Both the position numbers and the translations under genes were made by a program. From Clostridia bacterium (GTDB lineage: Bacteria; Bacillota; Clostridia; Oscillospirales; Acutalibacteraceae), in assembly GCA_017380575.1 (NCBI GenBank), contig JAFODS010000024.1, positions 1 through 40,630 on the forward strand: a DNA stretch of 40,630 bases, read 5' to 3'. The first letter of the stretch is position 1. Each line of letters begins with the position of its first letter. The notes below the pieces were generated by a model. The model had not been told where the DNA came from and searched no databases. It was given only the letters and a program-made list of their open reading frames with translations. This document shows, piece by piece, positions 31,386 through 40,006 of the stretch.

Positions 31386-32837
31386 ATGACTTACAACTTT
31401 GACGCTTATCTAAATTCCGTCAAACGGAACATAAAAAACAAAAAGCTCCACGCAACGATATGCGCAGAGCTCGAAAGCCACCTACAGGATTCAGCCGACT
31501 TCTATGTTGAAATCGGCTATGACGAAGAAACAGCAAACAGGAAAGCTCTTGAAGATATGGGCGAGCCCACAACCGTTGGTGAAAGTATGGCAAAGCTACA
31601 TAAGCTTTCGGTTTGGCAGAAATTTTTGTTTTCAGGCTTTTTGTTCGTAGCGGTATTAAAATTTCTTGATATTTTTTCTGTGAATTCTGTGGTGACCGGT
31701 TGGCTGACACAGTTCATTCTGATGAATCAACCGAAGGATGCTTTTATGCTTTCGGGAGAGATTGTTTCTCTTCTGATTACGGTAACGGCAGGTATTGCAA
31801 TAACGCTGTACACTAAACGAAAATCACCCGCAACAGCTTCAATAGTTATTCTTTTGCTGGAAGTTCCTTCCTTATGGTGCTTCAGCAGTGTCGTTTGGAT
31901 GACAATAAAAGGCAATCTGGATGAATACCTGCAGGAAACGGTTGCTCTGACAGCTGTTGATTATACCGTCATTACTATTTCAGCGGTTTTGATTTTTTCA
32001 GCACTTCTGATTCCGGCAATATGCGTGATAAGAGCTATAGGAAAACCTTTTTTTGATAGCCGAAAACTGAAGAAGAATGTAAAAATATTCACAGTTTCAT
32101 TTGCTTTAGTATTGTCTGCTGTTTATCTCGGTATTTTTGCCTATGTTGACCGTAAAGACAAAGAACAGTTTGAACTTTATTCGCGAGTGGTTGCGGATAT
32201 GTGCGACCTTTGTATGGAAAAAGGCAGAATTACTGCTGATGATTTTGAAGAGGTAAAAGAAAGATTTGATTATCTTGAAATTAAGGAAATAGACCTGAAC
32301 GATTACGATATAGAATATAACGGTTATTACGGTGCCGATAAATATTATTGTGCACGTATAGGTGACGGTCTTATGATTAACTCTTATCTTCAGTTGGCGA
32401 CATCTTCGAGCGGTTCATTTATGTTCGGTGCAGAAGCTGACAGGCTTATGTATACTTTTGACCTGACTTTAAGATATTTTAAAATTTCAAGATATATTAA
32501 TTATAAAAACCGTTGGGAAGGTTCATACGATGTGGCATCATATATTTCCGAGTTTATTGAACGTGCTCAGCCGGGCGACAGCGTTGATGACTATTTGATG
32601 AAAGTAAAGGAAACGAGTTCTGATTTTTCATATTTTTATTATGCAGGACTGCAACAGGATGATGAGTATTATATGAATAGCGCAACATTGGAGTCGATTC
32701 TTTCTGATTCTCCCGAAACTTATGCCGAAGAACGGTATACTACACAGTTGGATATGTCAGGCTTTTTCGGGCAGTGGTATTACTATATTACTGCCGATGA
32801 CGGTAAGTTTGTTTCAGCACGCGATATGAGTGATTAA
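31386..32837 (+). CDS. PadR-associated membrane protein, HAAS/DUF1700-like N-terminus (copy 1)
   Basis: A 483-residue membrane protein. Residues 1-78 are a helical cytosolic domain (YLNSVKRNIKNKKLHATICAELESHLQDS; ETANRKALEDMGEP), the type found beside PadR regulators. Four to five membrane segments follow over about residues 80-270, then a C-terminal, probably extracytoplasmic region of about 215 residues (KEQFELYSRVVADMCDLCMEKG and onward) that I do not recognise. The role is unknown; it may sense envelope stress for PadR. The first 80 codons are nearly identical to copy 2. Confidence 0.82.
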   Translation: MTYNFDAYLNSVKRNIKNKKLHATICAELESHLQDSADFYVEIGYDEETANRKALEDMGEPTTVGESMAKLHKLSVWQKFLFSGFLFVAVLKFLDIFSVNSVVTGWLTQFILMNQPKDAFMLSGEIVSLLITVTAGIAITLYTKRKSPATASIVILLLEVPSLWCFSSVVWMTIKGNLDEYLQETVALTAVDYTVITISAVLIFSALLIPAICVIRAIGKPFFDSRKLKKNVKIFTVSFALVLSAVYLGIFAYVDRKDKEQFELYSRVVADMCDLCMEKGRITADDFEEVKERFDYLEIKEIDLNDYDIEYNGYYGADKYYCARIGDGLMINSYLQLATSSSGSFMFGAEADRLMYTFDLTLRYFKISRYINYKNRWEGSYDVASYISEFIERAQPGDSVDDYLMKVKETSSDFSYFYYAGLQQDDEYYMNSATLESILSDSPETYAEERYTTQLDMSGFFGQWYYYITADDGKFVSARDMSD

Positions 32838-32875
32838 AACTGTGTTGGCATCAGCTTTTACAAAGAGGTGGATTA

Positions 32876-34300
32876 ATGAATTATAATTTCGATGATTATC
32901 TTAACACCGTCAAACAGAATATAAGCAACAAAAAGCTCCACGCACCGATATGTGCCGAGCTTGAAAGCCATCTGCAGGATTCAGCTGATTTCTACGTTGA
33001 AATCGGCTATGACGAAGAAACCGCAAACAGGAAAGCTCTTGAAGATATGGGCGAGCCCACAACCGTAGGCGAGAATATGGCAAAGCTACATAAACTTTCT
33101 CTATGGCAAAGAACATTGATAATTCTTTTTTGTTTCTTTGCAACACTGAAAATTCTTGATCTTTTATGTGGCTGGTGGATTGATCAGGGTATATTTGGAT
33201 ACGAAGGATACTTTTCCGATGTACTGTTTATCCGTGCAGGCAGTTTCTTCTTCTTTTCGGAAATTCTTGTGTTCGTTTTTATGTTTGCTGTCGGATTTGC
33301 CCTGGCACTATATACTAAGCGAAGCGTACCTATATGGATGAATGTGATTGTTACCGTTTTGGAAATACGGCCGATATGGGTTTTTAGTTTTATATCTTAT
33401 ATGTCAGTGTGTGGAAGACTTGATGAGTATTTAGCAGTTGTCAGAGAGTATGACGGTACTGCTCATTTAGACATTTCTGAATATGTTGTATCTATAATTA
33501 TTTCTGGTTTGATGATATCGGCACTTTTCTTCTGCTATGTGTGTTCCATAAAAAGTATTAATAAAACTTTTTATGACGGTCGCAAAACTAAAAGAATGGC
33601 AATGATTGTTATGGGAGCATTGCTTGTTGCGAGTGTCAGCATATATACATATGTTTACGTCTATATTGATAAGCGTGACAAGGCACAGTATGAGGTTTAC
33701 TCAAGAACTGTATCGGATATTTGTGACTTGTGTCTTGAAAACGGCACTATGACAGCAGATGATTTCAATATGATTAAGGAAAAATTCAGCTACCTTGATT
33801 TCAAGGAAGTTGATCCTGAATCGATAAATAATTATACCACAAATTGCGATACTGTTCTTTTTGCTGAAACGGGAGAAAGCACAATGGTGGTTTCGGGATT
33901 ATATCTTGGAAAAAGTGCAAGAGGAGCACTATATCTGGAAACTTATGTTTCAAATATAGGGTTTGATTTGAAACCTAAACTGTTTTATTGTTTAAACATG
34001 TTGACCTTTGATAACCGTTGGGAAGCATCTTCGGATACAGTTGACAGTATGATTGAGATGTTCGGCACAGGGTTGGAAAGCGGTACGGTAACCGAGGGTG
34101 ACAGTGTAGGGGGATACATCAACAAGGTTAAGGAAACATCTTCTCACATAAGGTATAAATATTATGAAATACCGGCTTATCCTTCAGAATTTGCTGAGGA
34201 GTATTGCACCGAACTTGTTGAATCGGGTATTTTTGGTTTTTTCATATTTTCATATCGGTGCCGACAACGGAAAAGTTACACATTCGAGTGTAACTCTTGA
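32876..34300 (+). CDS. PadR-associated membrane protein, copy 2 (C-terminus frameshifted)
   Basis: A 474-residue paralogue of the preceding gene, starting 38 bases after it. Residues 1-78 are almost identical, the membrane part is clearly diverged, and the outer domain is again related (KAQYEVYSRTVSDICDLCLENG). Compared with copy 1, which ends ITADDGKFVSARDMSD, this one ends in the unrelated FSYRCRQRKSYTFECNS. Reading one frame over from about 34253 gives GADNGKVTHSSVTLD and a stop at 34304, which matches copy 1. A recent 1- or 2-base indel near 34245-34255 therefore changed the last 17 or so residues. Confidence 0.8.
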   Translation: MNYNFDDYLNTVKQNISNKKLHAPICAELESHLQDSADFYVEIGYDEETANRKALEDMGEPTTVGENMAKLHKLSLWQRTLIILFCFFATLKILDLLCGWWIDQGIFGYEGYFSDVLFIRAGSFFFFSEILVFVFMFAVGFALALYTKRSVPIWMNVIVTVLEIRPIWVFSFISYMSVCGRLDEYLAVVREYDGTAHLDISEYVVSIIISGLMISALFFCYVCSIKSINKTFYDGRKTKRMAMIVMGALLVASVSIYTYVYVYIDKRDKAQYEVYSRTVSDICDLCLENGTMTADDFNMIKEKFSYLDFKEVDPESINNYTTNCDTVLFAETGESTMVVSGLYLGKSARGALYLETYVSNIGFDLKPKLFYCLNMLTFDNRWEASSDTVDSMIEMFGTGLESGTVTEGDSVGGYINKVKETSSHIRYKYYEIPAYPSEFAEEYCTELVESGIFGFFIFSYRCRQRKSYTFECNS

Positions 34301-34389
34301 TTAAGCTGATTGTCGAAGTTTTTAATCGATGTCTGAAGTGAATATACTATACCTGATTATGTCACAAAATCTATTTATTAATAAACTAA

Positions 34390-34415
34390 AAGGCTGTCTC
34401 GTTTGAGACAGCCTT
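34390..34415. terminator. Bidirectional terminator between padR operon and galK
   Basis: An 11-bp perfect stem (AAGGCTGTCTC / GAGACAGCCTT) with a GTTT loop lies between convergent transcripts. AATTATTT follows on the plus strand and TTAGTTTATT on the minus strand. Confidence 0.85.
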
Positions 34416-34432
34416 AATTATTTAAGTAATTA

Positions 34433-35716
34433 TCAATAAAGTTTAATTCCACCGAAAGGTCTGATTGAAAGAACGTGGCATGAGCCTTCGCCGTAAACAG
34501 CCTCAATTGTTGAACGGAAATCTTCGAGCATATCATTAGGAACGAAAGCTTGGATTGTGCCTGCGAAACCGCCGCCGTGAACTCTCCATGCACCCTTGCC
34601 CTTAAGCATCTCTTCGCAAAGAAGAAGAGCAACTGAAAGTCCCTGCTCCTGCGGAGCCTTTGTTGTGAATACGTTCTGGTTGTACATATAAGATGAACGT
34701 CCGCTTTCGATAACGATTTCCTTGAACTTGTCAAAGTCACCGTTTGTAAGAGCTTCAACTTCTGCCATAGCTCTCTTGTTTTCATTGTAGAAATGAACTG
34801 CACGAAGAACAGCACGGTCACCGCATTCTTCTCTTACCTGCTTGATGTGAGCCATAAATTCGTCTTCAGGTACATCACGGAGAACATCCTTGCTGAATAC
34901 GCCTGCAGCGTTTTCCATCTCACCGCGAACAGCCGCATAATCGTCTGTAAGGTCAGCGTGGCTTCCGCCTGTGTCTACGATGCAAAGAGCGTGACCGCAA
35001 GCAGCAAAGTCAAACTCAACCTTGTTGATTACAGGCTCTGACGGATCATTAAAATCAATTGTGATGAAGCTGCCGACCGAGCTTGCCATCTGATCCATAA
35101 GACCGCAGGGCTTGCCAAAATAAACATTTTCAGCATACTGAGCAATCTTTGCAATGTCAACGGCAGAAACCTTGCCGTCGTTGTAAAGGTGGTTAAGAAT
35201 TGTACCGATAAGAACCTCATAAGCGGCAGATGATGAAAGACCTGAACCTGCGAGAACACAGCTTGCACTTGCAGCGTTGAAGCCGCCGATGTTGTAGCCG
35301 TATTTCTTGAAGCCTGCACACATACCGCGAATAAGACCTGATGACTTGCCGTATTCGTTTTCGTGCGGCTCAAGGTCAGAAATATCAATTTCAATCATAC
35401 CGTGGCCGAGGCTCTTTTCGCAAGCGATCATATCGTCACGCTTTGAAGCAGCAGCAACTGTATCAAGGTTAACGCTTGCAGCAAGAACCTTACCGTGGTT
35501 GTGGTCTGTGTGGTTACCGCCAACCTCTGTTCTGCCGGGTGCACTGAAAAATTCGATGCCGTCGCAGTCACCGAAAAGCTCAACATAAGCGTCAAGAATT
35601 TCTGTCTGACGTGTCTTCTGTGCGGCTACAGCCTCGTCACTTAAATAAACTTCCTTAAGTCTTGCGTCGAACTCACCTGAAGCGAGTTTTTCTTTAATCT
35701 GAGTTGAATTAGCCAT
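34433..35716 (-). CDS. galK: Galactokinase
   Basis: A cytosolic GHMP kinase of 427 residues that makes galactose 1-phosphate from galactose and ATP. Motifs are FSAPGRTEVGGNHTDHNHGKVL (galactose-binding signature), the ATP loop CVLAGSGLSSSAAYEVL, CGLMDQMASSVG with the catalytic Asp region, and RVHGGGFAGTIQAF. It is at the long end for bacterial galactokinases. The start overlaps the upstream gene's stop by 8 bases, with AGGAGG placed 9 bases upstream. No galT or galE is adjacent. Confidence 0.95.
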   Translation of the reverse strand: MANSTQIKEKLASGEFDARLKEVYLSDEAVAAQKTRQTEILDAYVELFGDCDGIEFFSAPGRTEVGGNHTDHNHGKVLAASVNLDTVAAASKRDDMIACEKSLGHGMIEIDISDLEPHENEYGKSSGLIRGMCAGFKKYGYNIGGFNAASASCVLAGSGLSSSAAYEVLIGTILNHLYNDGKVSAVDIAKIAQYAENVYFGKPCGLMDQMASSVGSFITIDFNDPSEPVINKVEFDFAACGHALCIVDTGGSHADLTDDYAAVRGEMENAAGVFSKDVLRDVPEDEFMAHIKQVREECGDRAVLRAVHFYNENKRAMAEVEALTNGDFDKFKEIVIESGRSSYMYNQNVFTTKAPQEQGLSVALLLCEEMLKGKGAWRVHGGGFAGTIQAFVPNDMLEDFRSTIEAVYGEGSCHVLSIRPFGGIKLY

Positions 35717-36473
35717 TTGCTGATTTCCTCCTGTACTGAATTTTCAAAATCTTGCTTAAAGCAAAGGTTGAAATGCTTATAAGAATAAACAAAAGAATGA
35801 ACGGAACAAGGAATGCCGCTGAAAGCGGGTCGAACACGTTTCTACCAATGAACGTGTATGATATGAGCTGGGGCACAAAGCCCAGAAGCGAAAGAATTAT
35901 AAAATCCTTGTATTTGAATCCCATTGCACCGTAAAGCTTGCTTACGGGGTTTGGCGGTATACTCGGTATAAGTCTGAAAACCGCAAGCAACCACGGATTG
36001 CCTCTTCCGTCGTTTTCGATAACCGTACGTATGGTTATGTTTTTCTTGAGTATGCTTTGTATTGCATCAGAACCGACACGCTTACCCCAATAGTACCTCA
36101 GCGAGAAAAGGATCGTCAGTCCTGCAAGGTTTATCGGGATTGAGAAGTAAGCGGGGAAGACGGTACTCGTGATGGCACAAAGAAGCGAGAGGGGATAAAA
36201 CTGAAGCGGAAAAATCCCTTTGAATGTGTAAAGGAAAACAATAACGACAAAAATACTCAGTTTATCATCCATTGTTTCAACGGCTCGCTCAGCTTGCCAG
36301 AGGTATGTTGTGTAAGTCTGATACCATTGCTGTATATTCGTGTTTTGAGTGAGGATGAGTAAAACTATAAAAACGACAGCTAAAATAAGACAAAGCAAAG
36401 AAACAATATACAAAAGAGAACGGATATGCTCTTCACGTGTTTTCTTGGCACTTTTTTTGTTTGCCTTTGTAAT
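35709..36473 (-). CDS. TVP38/TMEM64 (DedA-like) membrane protein, apparent AUU start
   Basis: An integral membrane protein of 254 residues in the SNARE-associated/TVP38 family, some of whose members move lipids across membranes. The family core is IPPNPVSKLYGAMGFKYKDFIILSLLGFVPQ, with about six membrane segments. No ATG, GTG or TTG with a ribosome site is found. A TTG at 36413 is possible but has no such site and would start right at the first membrane helix. An ATT at 36473 lies 8 bases after a perfect GGGAGG and adds a lysine-rich cytosolic tail, ITKANKKSAKKTREEHIRSL, so I take it as the start. It is co-transcribed with galK. Confidence 0.8.
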   Translation of the reverse strand: MTKANKKSAKKTREEHIRSLLYIVSLLCLILAVVFIVLLILTQNTNIQQWYQTYTTYLWQAERAVETMDDKLSIFVVIVFLYTFKGIFPLQFYPLSLLCAITSTVFPAYFSIPINLAGLTILFSLRYYWGKRVGSDAIQSILKKNITIRTVIENDGRGNPWLLAVFRLIPSIPPNPVSKLYGAMGFKYKDFIILSLLGFVPQLISYTFIGRNVFDPLSAAFLVPFILLFILISISTFALSKILKIQYRRKSANG

Positions 36474-36525
36474 TTTACTCGCCTCCCTTCAAAAGCATAA
36501 TTAACCATCATAATTTAACTTATAT

Positions 36526-36554
36526 ATTATACAAGGTTTTCCTTCTTTGGTCAA
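36526..36554 (-). promoter_or_regulatory. Promoter of the TVP38-galK operon
   Basis: On the minus strand TTGACC (36554-36549) and TATAAT (36531-36526) have a 17-base spacer, about 50 bases before the GGGAGG ribosome site. Confidence 0.8.
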
Positions 36555-36600
36555 TAGATTAATTCCACGATAAATGTCGTAATATGACTTATTTGTTTTA

Positions 36601-36629
36601 TTGACTATGGGAAAAATTTGTGTTATGAT
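36601..36629 (+). promoter_or_regulatory. Promoter of the phosphoglucomutase gene
   Basis: TTGACT (36601-36606) and TATGAT (36624-36629) have a 17-base spacer. It diverges from the TVP38-galK promoter. Confidence 0.8.
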
Positions 36630-36665
36630 TTATAAGGCAATCTATAGTGGAAATGGGGCTTGATT

Positions 36666-38306
36666 ATGGACTACAAAGCAAAATATCAGGAATGGCTCGG
36701 CTTTGACGAGGAAACAAAGGCGGAGCTTCTTGCCATTACTGACGAAAAGGAAATTGAAGACAGATTTTATAAGGATCTTGAGTTTGGCACGGGCGGACTT
36801 CGCGGCGTTATGGGTGCAGGTGCAAACCGTATGAACAAGTACACGGTAAGTAAGGCAACAAAAGGCCTTGCTGACTACCTTATAGATGAATATAAAGAAA
36901 ATATCAGCGTTGCAATCGCTTACGATTCAAGAAACAATTCAGCACAGTTTGCAGCTTTCGCCGCAGAAGTGCTTTGTGCAAACGGTATCAAGGTTTTCCT
37001 TTACGATACTCTTATGCCCACACCTGTGCTTTCATTCACAGTTAAGCACCTCGGCTGTACTGCAGGTATCGTTCTTACTGCAAGCCACAATCCGAAGGAA
37101 TATAACGGCTATAAGATTTATGACGAAAACGGATGTCAGCTTGTACCGCAGTATGCTAACAAGGTTATTGATTTTGTTAACGCTGTTACAGACATCAAGA
37201 ACGTTGCACATATGCCTCTTGACGAAGCAAAGGAAAAAGGTCTCTTCGTTTCAATCGGCATGGAAGTGCTTGATGCGTTCCTTGAGGCTGTAAAGAAGCA
37301 GTCACTTTACGAAGAAAAGTCAGATATCAAAATTGTTTATACAGCTCTTCACGGTACAGGTAATATTCCGGTACGTAAGGCTATCGAGGGAATGAACGTT
37401 TCAATCGTTAAGGAGCAGGAGCTTCCCGACGGTAACTTCTCAACAGTACGTTCACCTAACCCCGAGGAGAAGGACGCTCTTACACTTGCTCTCAAGCAGG
37501 CTGAGGCAGAGGGTGCAGACCTTGTTTTCGGTACAGACCCTGACTGTGACCGTATCGGTGCAGGCGTAAAGCACGACGGTAAGTATGTGCTTATCACAGG
37601 TAATCAGATGGGTGCTTTGCTTGTAAACTTTGTTCTTACAATGAGAAAGGCTGAGCTTAACGACAAGTCAACTCTCGTTAAAACAATCGTTACAAGTGAA
37701 CTCGGTGCAAATATTGCAAGAAAATTCGGACTTAACATCGTTGAAACACTTACAGGATTTAAGTATATCGGTGAAAAAATCAATCAGTACGAAGCAAGCG
37801 GTGACAGAGAATTTGTTATCGGTTACGAGGAAAGCTACGGTTACCTTACAGGCACACACGCAAGAGATAAGGACGCTGTTGTTTCTGCACTTCTTGTTTG
37901 TCAGATGGCTGCATATTATTACAATAAGGGTATGACCCTCATCGATGCACTTAACGAGATTTATGCTGAGTACGGCTTCTACCTTGATGCACTTGACACA
38001 TTCACACTCAAGGGTATTGACGGTGCGCAGAAGATTCAGAGCCTTATGAACGAATTCCGTGAAAACGGCAGTAAGTTCTTTGACGGCATCAAGGAAGTTT
38101 TCGACTTCTCAAAGGGTATCGGTGACCTCCCGAAGGAGAACGTTCTTAAATATGTTTTCAACGACGGTTCATGGATGGCAATCAGACCTTCAGGTACAGA
38201 ACCGAAGATCAAACTCTACTATTCAATCCAGGATGCTGACAGAGATAACGCATATGCACGTCTTGATGCAATCCGTGCAAAGATGAGCGAAATTGTTGAA
38301 GCATAA
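36666..38306 (+). CDS. Phosphoglucomutase/phosphomannomutase (alpha-D-phosphohexomutase)
   Basis: A cytosolic enzyme of 546 residues that interconverts hexose 1- and 6-phosphates; it could link galactose breakdown (galK is divergent) to glycolysis. Motifs are FGTGGLRGVMGAG, the phosphoserine loop ILTASHNPKEYNGYK, the metal loop GTDPDCDRIG, the sugar loop GYEESYGYL and the phosphate-binding RPSGTEPKIKLYY. The long form resembles Bacillus PgcA. I chose the ATG at 36666; the TTG at 36660 is in frame, but GGGG suits the ATG better. Confidence 0.95.
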   Translation: MDYKAKYQEWLGFDEETKAELLAITDEKEIEDRFYKDLEFGTGGLRGVMGAGANRMNKYTVSKATKGLADYLIDEYKENISVAIAYDSRNNSAQFAAFAAEVLCANGIKVFLYDTLMPTPVLSFTVKHLGCTAGIVLTASHNPKEYNGYKIYDENGCQLVPQYANKVIDFVNAVTDIKNVAHMPLDEAKEKGLFVSIGMEVLDAFLEAVKKQSLYEEKSDIKIVYTALHGTGNIPVRKAIEGMNVSIVKEQELPDGNFSTVRSPNPEEKDALTLALKQAEAEGADLVFGTDPDCDRIGAGVKHDGKYVLITGNQMGALLVNFVLTMRKAELNDKSTLVKTIVTSELGANIARKFGLNIVETLTGFKYIGEKINQYEASGDREFVIGYEESYGYLTGTHARDKDAVVSALLVCQMAAYYYNKGMTLIDALNEIYAEYGFYLDALDTFTLKGIDGAQKIQSLMNEFRENGSKFFDGIKEVFDFSKGIGDLPKENVLKYVFNDGSWMAIRPSGTEPKIKLYYSIQDADRDNAYARLDAIRAKMSEIVEA

Positions 38307-38321
38307 AATTTGTTTTAATTA

Positions 38322-38350
38322 TTGACAAAACGACGGCCGTTATGTATAAT
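38322..38350 (+). promoter_or_regulatory. Promoter of tRNA-Leu
   Basis: TTGACA (38322-38327) and TATAAT (38345-38350), both consensus, have a 17-base spacer, 19 bases before the tRNA 5' end. Confidence 0.9.
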
Positions 38351-38369
38351 GTAACGGTCGTCAAGATAA

Positions 38370-38456
38370 GCTGGTGTGGCGAAATCGGCAGACGCAAGGG
38401 ACTTAAAATCCCTCGGTGGCAACACCGTACCGGTTCAAGTCCGGTCACCAGCACCA
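38370..38456 (+). tRNA. tRNA-Leu (anticodon UAA)
   Basis: 87 nucleotides including an encoded CCA. The acceptor stem is GCTGGTG / CACCAGC with discriminator A. The anticodon stem AGGGA / TCCCT frames the loop CTTAAAA with anticodon TAA. A long variable arm (CGGTGGCAACACCG) marks it as class II. The T arm is ACCGG-TTCAAGT-CCGGT. Confidence 0.97.
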
Positions 38457-38487
38457 AAATCCGTTCTCTTATGAGGGCGGATTTTTT
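38456..38487 (+). terminator. Terminator of tRNA-Leu
   Basis: AAAATCCG / CGGATTTT form the outer stem with an inner CTC / GAG pairing, then a T run. Confidence 0.85.
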
Positions 38488-38495
38488 GTTTGATA

Positions 38496-38524
38496 TTGAT
38501 TTTTGCGCAAATAAGTGCTAAGAT
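38496..38524 (+). promoter_or_regulatory. Predicted promoter of the GDPD gene
   Basis: TTGATT (38496-38501) and TAAGAT (38519-38524) have a 17-base spacer, 34 bases before the start codon. Confidence 0.55.
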
Positions 38525-38558
38525 ACTACCATTATTTTACTTGAAAGGTGACGTTACA

Positions 38559-39407
38559 ATGCTTCCGTTTCTCAACAAAATCATTACTCTGATTCTTGTA
38601 CCGATTTACTTGTCGACCTGGTCACCCGTGTACCATATCGTCAAGCTTTTCAATCCTCCGCAGGAGCTTATTTCAATTTCTGAAAACGGTATCGGTTCTC
38701 CCGAAGACCCCGTTTATCTTACTGCTCACCGCGGTGTAAGTGCACTTGCACCCGAAAACTCTACTATGTCTTTCGTTGAGGCAGTTAATAATAATTACTA
38801 CTCAGCCGAGTGCGACATTCAGCTTACAAAAGATAACGTATGGGTTCTTAACCACAACAGCGATACAGGCTCATGGTTCTGCCAGTATGCAGAAATCAAA
38901 GATACCACTCTTGAAGAGCTTAAGACATTCAACTACAAATGGGGTGCAAACTTCTGGAAGTATCCTGATATGAGAATTGCTACTCTTGACGAGTACCTTG
39001 ATGTTTTTGTTGGAACAAACACAAGACCGCAGATAGAACTCAAGGCTGACAATTACGACCTTCTTTATACTGTTGTTGATGCAATTAAGGCAAAGGGTCT
39101 TACAGAGCAGGCGATTGTTATTTCATTCGACCTTGAACAGCTTAAGGTTATTCACGAGTTTGACCCGTCAATCGAACTCTGGTATCTCATCGACGAAATC
39201 ACACCCGAAAACATTGCAGCGGCACAGGCTGTTGGTGAGAATGTATGGCTTTCGCCGAGCTACACCGCAAATACTCAGGAAACAATCCAACTCGCACTTG
39301 ATGCAGGTATCGGCGTTTCCTTCTGGACAGTCAATACAATTGAAGATGCAAAAATGCTCTATGATATGGGCGTAAGATATATGGAAACAGATATCCTTTG
39401 CAACTGA
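38559..39407 (+). CDS. Glycerophosphodiester phosphodiesterase family protein
   Basis: A 282-residue protein with an N-terminal hydrophobic segment (IITLILVPIYLSTW), so probably exported or membrane-anchored. The GDPD TIM-barrel starts at LTAHRGVSALAPENSTMSF and continues with ECDIQLTKDNVWVLNHNSD, which holds the conserved Glu, Asp and His; later come PQIELKAD and FWTVNTIEDAKMLYDMGVRYMETD. It should hydrolyse glycerophosphodiesters, or phosphodiesters in wall teichoic acid or lipid. The ATG at 38559 follows AAAGGTGA; earlier frame (from 38490) overlaps the promoter. Confidence 0.9.
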   Translation: MLPFLNKIITLILVPIYLSTWSPVYHIVKLFNPPQELISISENGIGSPEDPVYLTAHRGVSALAPENSTMSFVEAVNNNYYSAECDIQLTKDNVWVLNHNSDTGSWFCQYAEIKDTTLEELKTFNYKWGANFWKYPDMRIATLDEYLDVFVGTNTRPQIELKADNYDLLYTVVDAIKAKGLTEQAIVISFDLEQLKVIHEFDPSIELWYLIDEITPENIAAAQAVGENVWLSPSYTANTQETIQLALDAGIGVSFWTVNTIEDAKMLYDMGVRYMETDILCN

Positions 39408-39410
39408 TAA

Positions 39411-39450
39411 AAAACACTTATAACGGTCTTTAGGCTGTTATAAGTGTTTT
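39411..39450 (+). terminator. Terminator of the GDPD gene
   Basis: A 14-bp perfect stem (AAAACACTTATAAC / GTTATAAGTGTTTT) with a 12-base loop, T-rich at its 3' end. It is the last clearly Clostridia-like feature before the sequence changes. Confidence 0.88.
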
Positions 39451-39571
39451 ACTTTTGGTCAACAGTATGGTATACTTTAATTACCAACAACACATAAGTC
39501 TGAAACGCAACATATTACGCACATTCGTGCAGTTTTCTCTTTGACATACGTGGGTATGACTGCATCGAAAA

Positions 39572-40006
39572 GCTAGTGGATGTGCCGGATCTACGACAGG
39601 AGGTATCAAGGTTGACCGAATCATCATCGCATTCAAGGCTGTTTACAGCGAAATCAAGCGCAGGCTTCATCCTATGTCGGTCTCCCATACGAGGATGAGC
39701 GGCCATCATCTTGCAGACAGTGCGGTTCATGCTGTCCTTATGTACATCGTGGTCTATTTTCTTGTGATCTTTGTCTCGATAGTTGCAGTCATGATATGCG
39801 GATGTAATGCTACCGAGGCTGTGTCGGGAGTTATTGCTTCGGTCGGCAGTGTCGGACCTGGTCTTGGCGAGCTGGGCAGTCTTGAGAATTATTCGATGCA
39901 GCCTGTGATGGCGAAGTTCATATTTACGTTTGATATGTTTCTTGGTCGTGTCGAGATATATCCGGTGCTTATAGTATTGTCAATGATATTCAGGAGGAAC
40001 AGGTAG
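39572..40006 (+). CDS. TrkH potassium transporter, C-terminal fragment (foreign, Bacteroidales-like)
   Basis: About 144 residues of the C-terminal end of a TrkH/KtrB-type potassium channel subunit, in a frame open from 39560 but without a start. It begins SGCAGSTTGGIKVDRIIIAF, the third/fourth pore-loop signature (CAGSTTGGIK), continues RRLHPMSVSHTRMSG, and has the last pore motif in ASVGSVGPGLGELG, ending VLIVLSMIFRRNR. Several hundred N-terminal residues are missing. Codon use is more GC-rich at third positions (gtc, atc, ctc, tcg, cgg) than in the rest of the window. The fragment begins abruptly near 39570, with no upstream homologue. This suggests an assembly join, not a pseudogene. Confidence 0.8.
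   Translation, partial: ASGCAGSTTGGIKVDRIIIAFKAVYSEIKRRLHPMSVSHTRMSGHHLADSAVHAVLMYIVVYFLVIFVSIVAVMICGCNATEAVSGVIASVGSVGPGLGELGSLENYSMQPVMAKFIFTFDMFLGRVEIYPVLIVLSMIFRRNR

Noticed and set aside
38370-38456. tRNA-Leu as an attachment site for a mobile element
   Set aside because: No integrase or duplicated tRNA 3' end is visible nearby; the next gene is an ordinary GDPD gene.
39515-39730. 71-residue minus-strand frame across the first join
   Set aside because: It runs antisense to the trkH fragment and across the suspected assembly join, so it has no reliable continuity.
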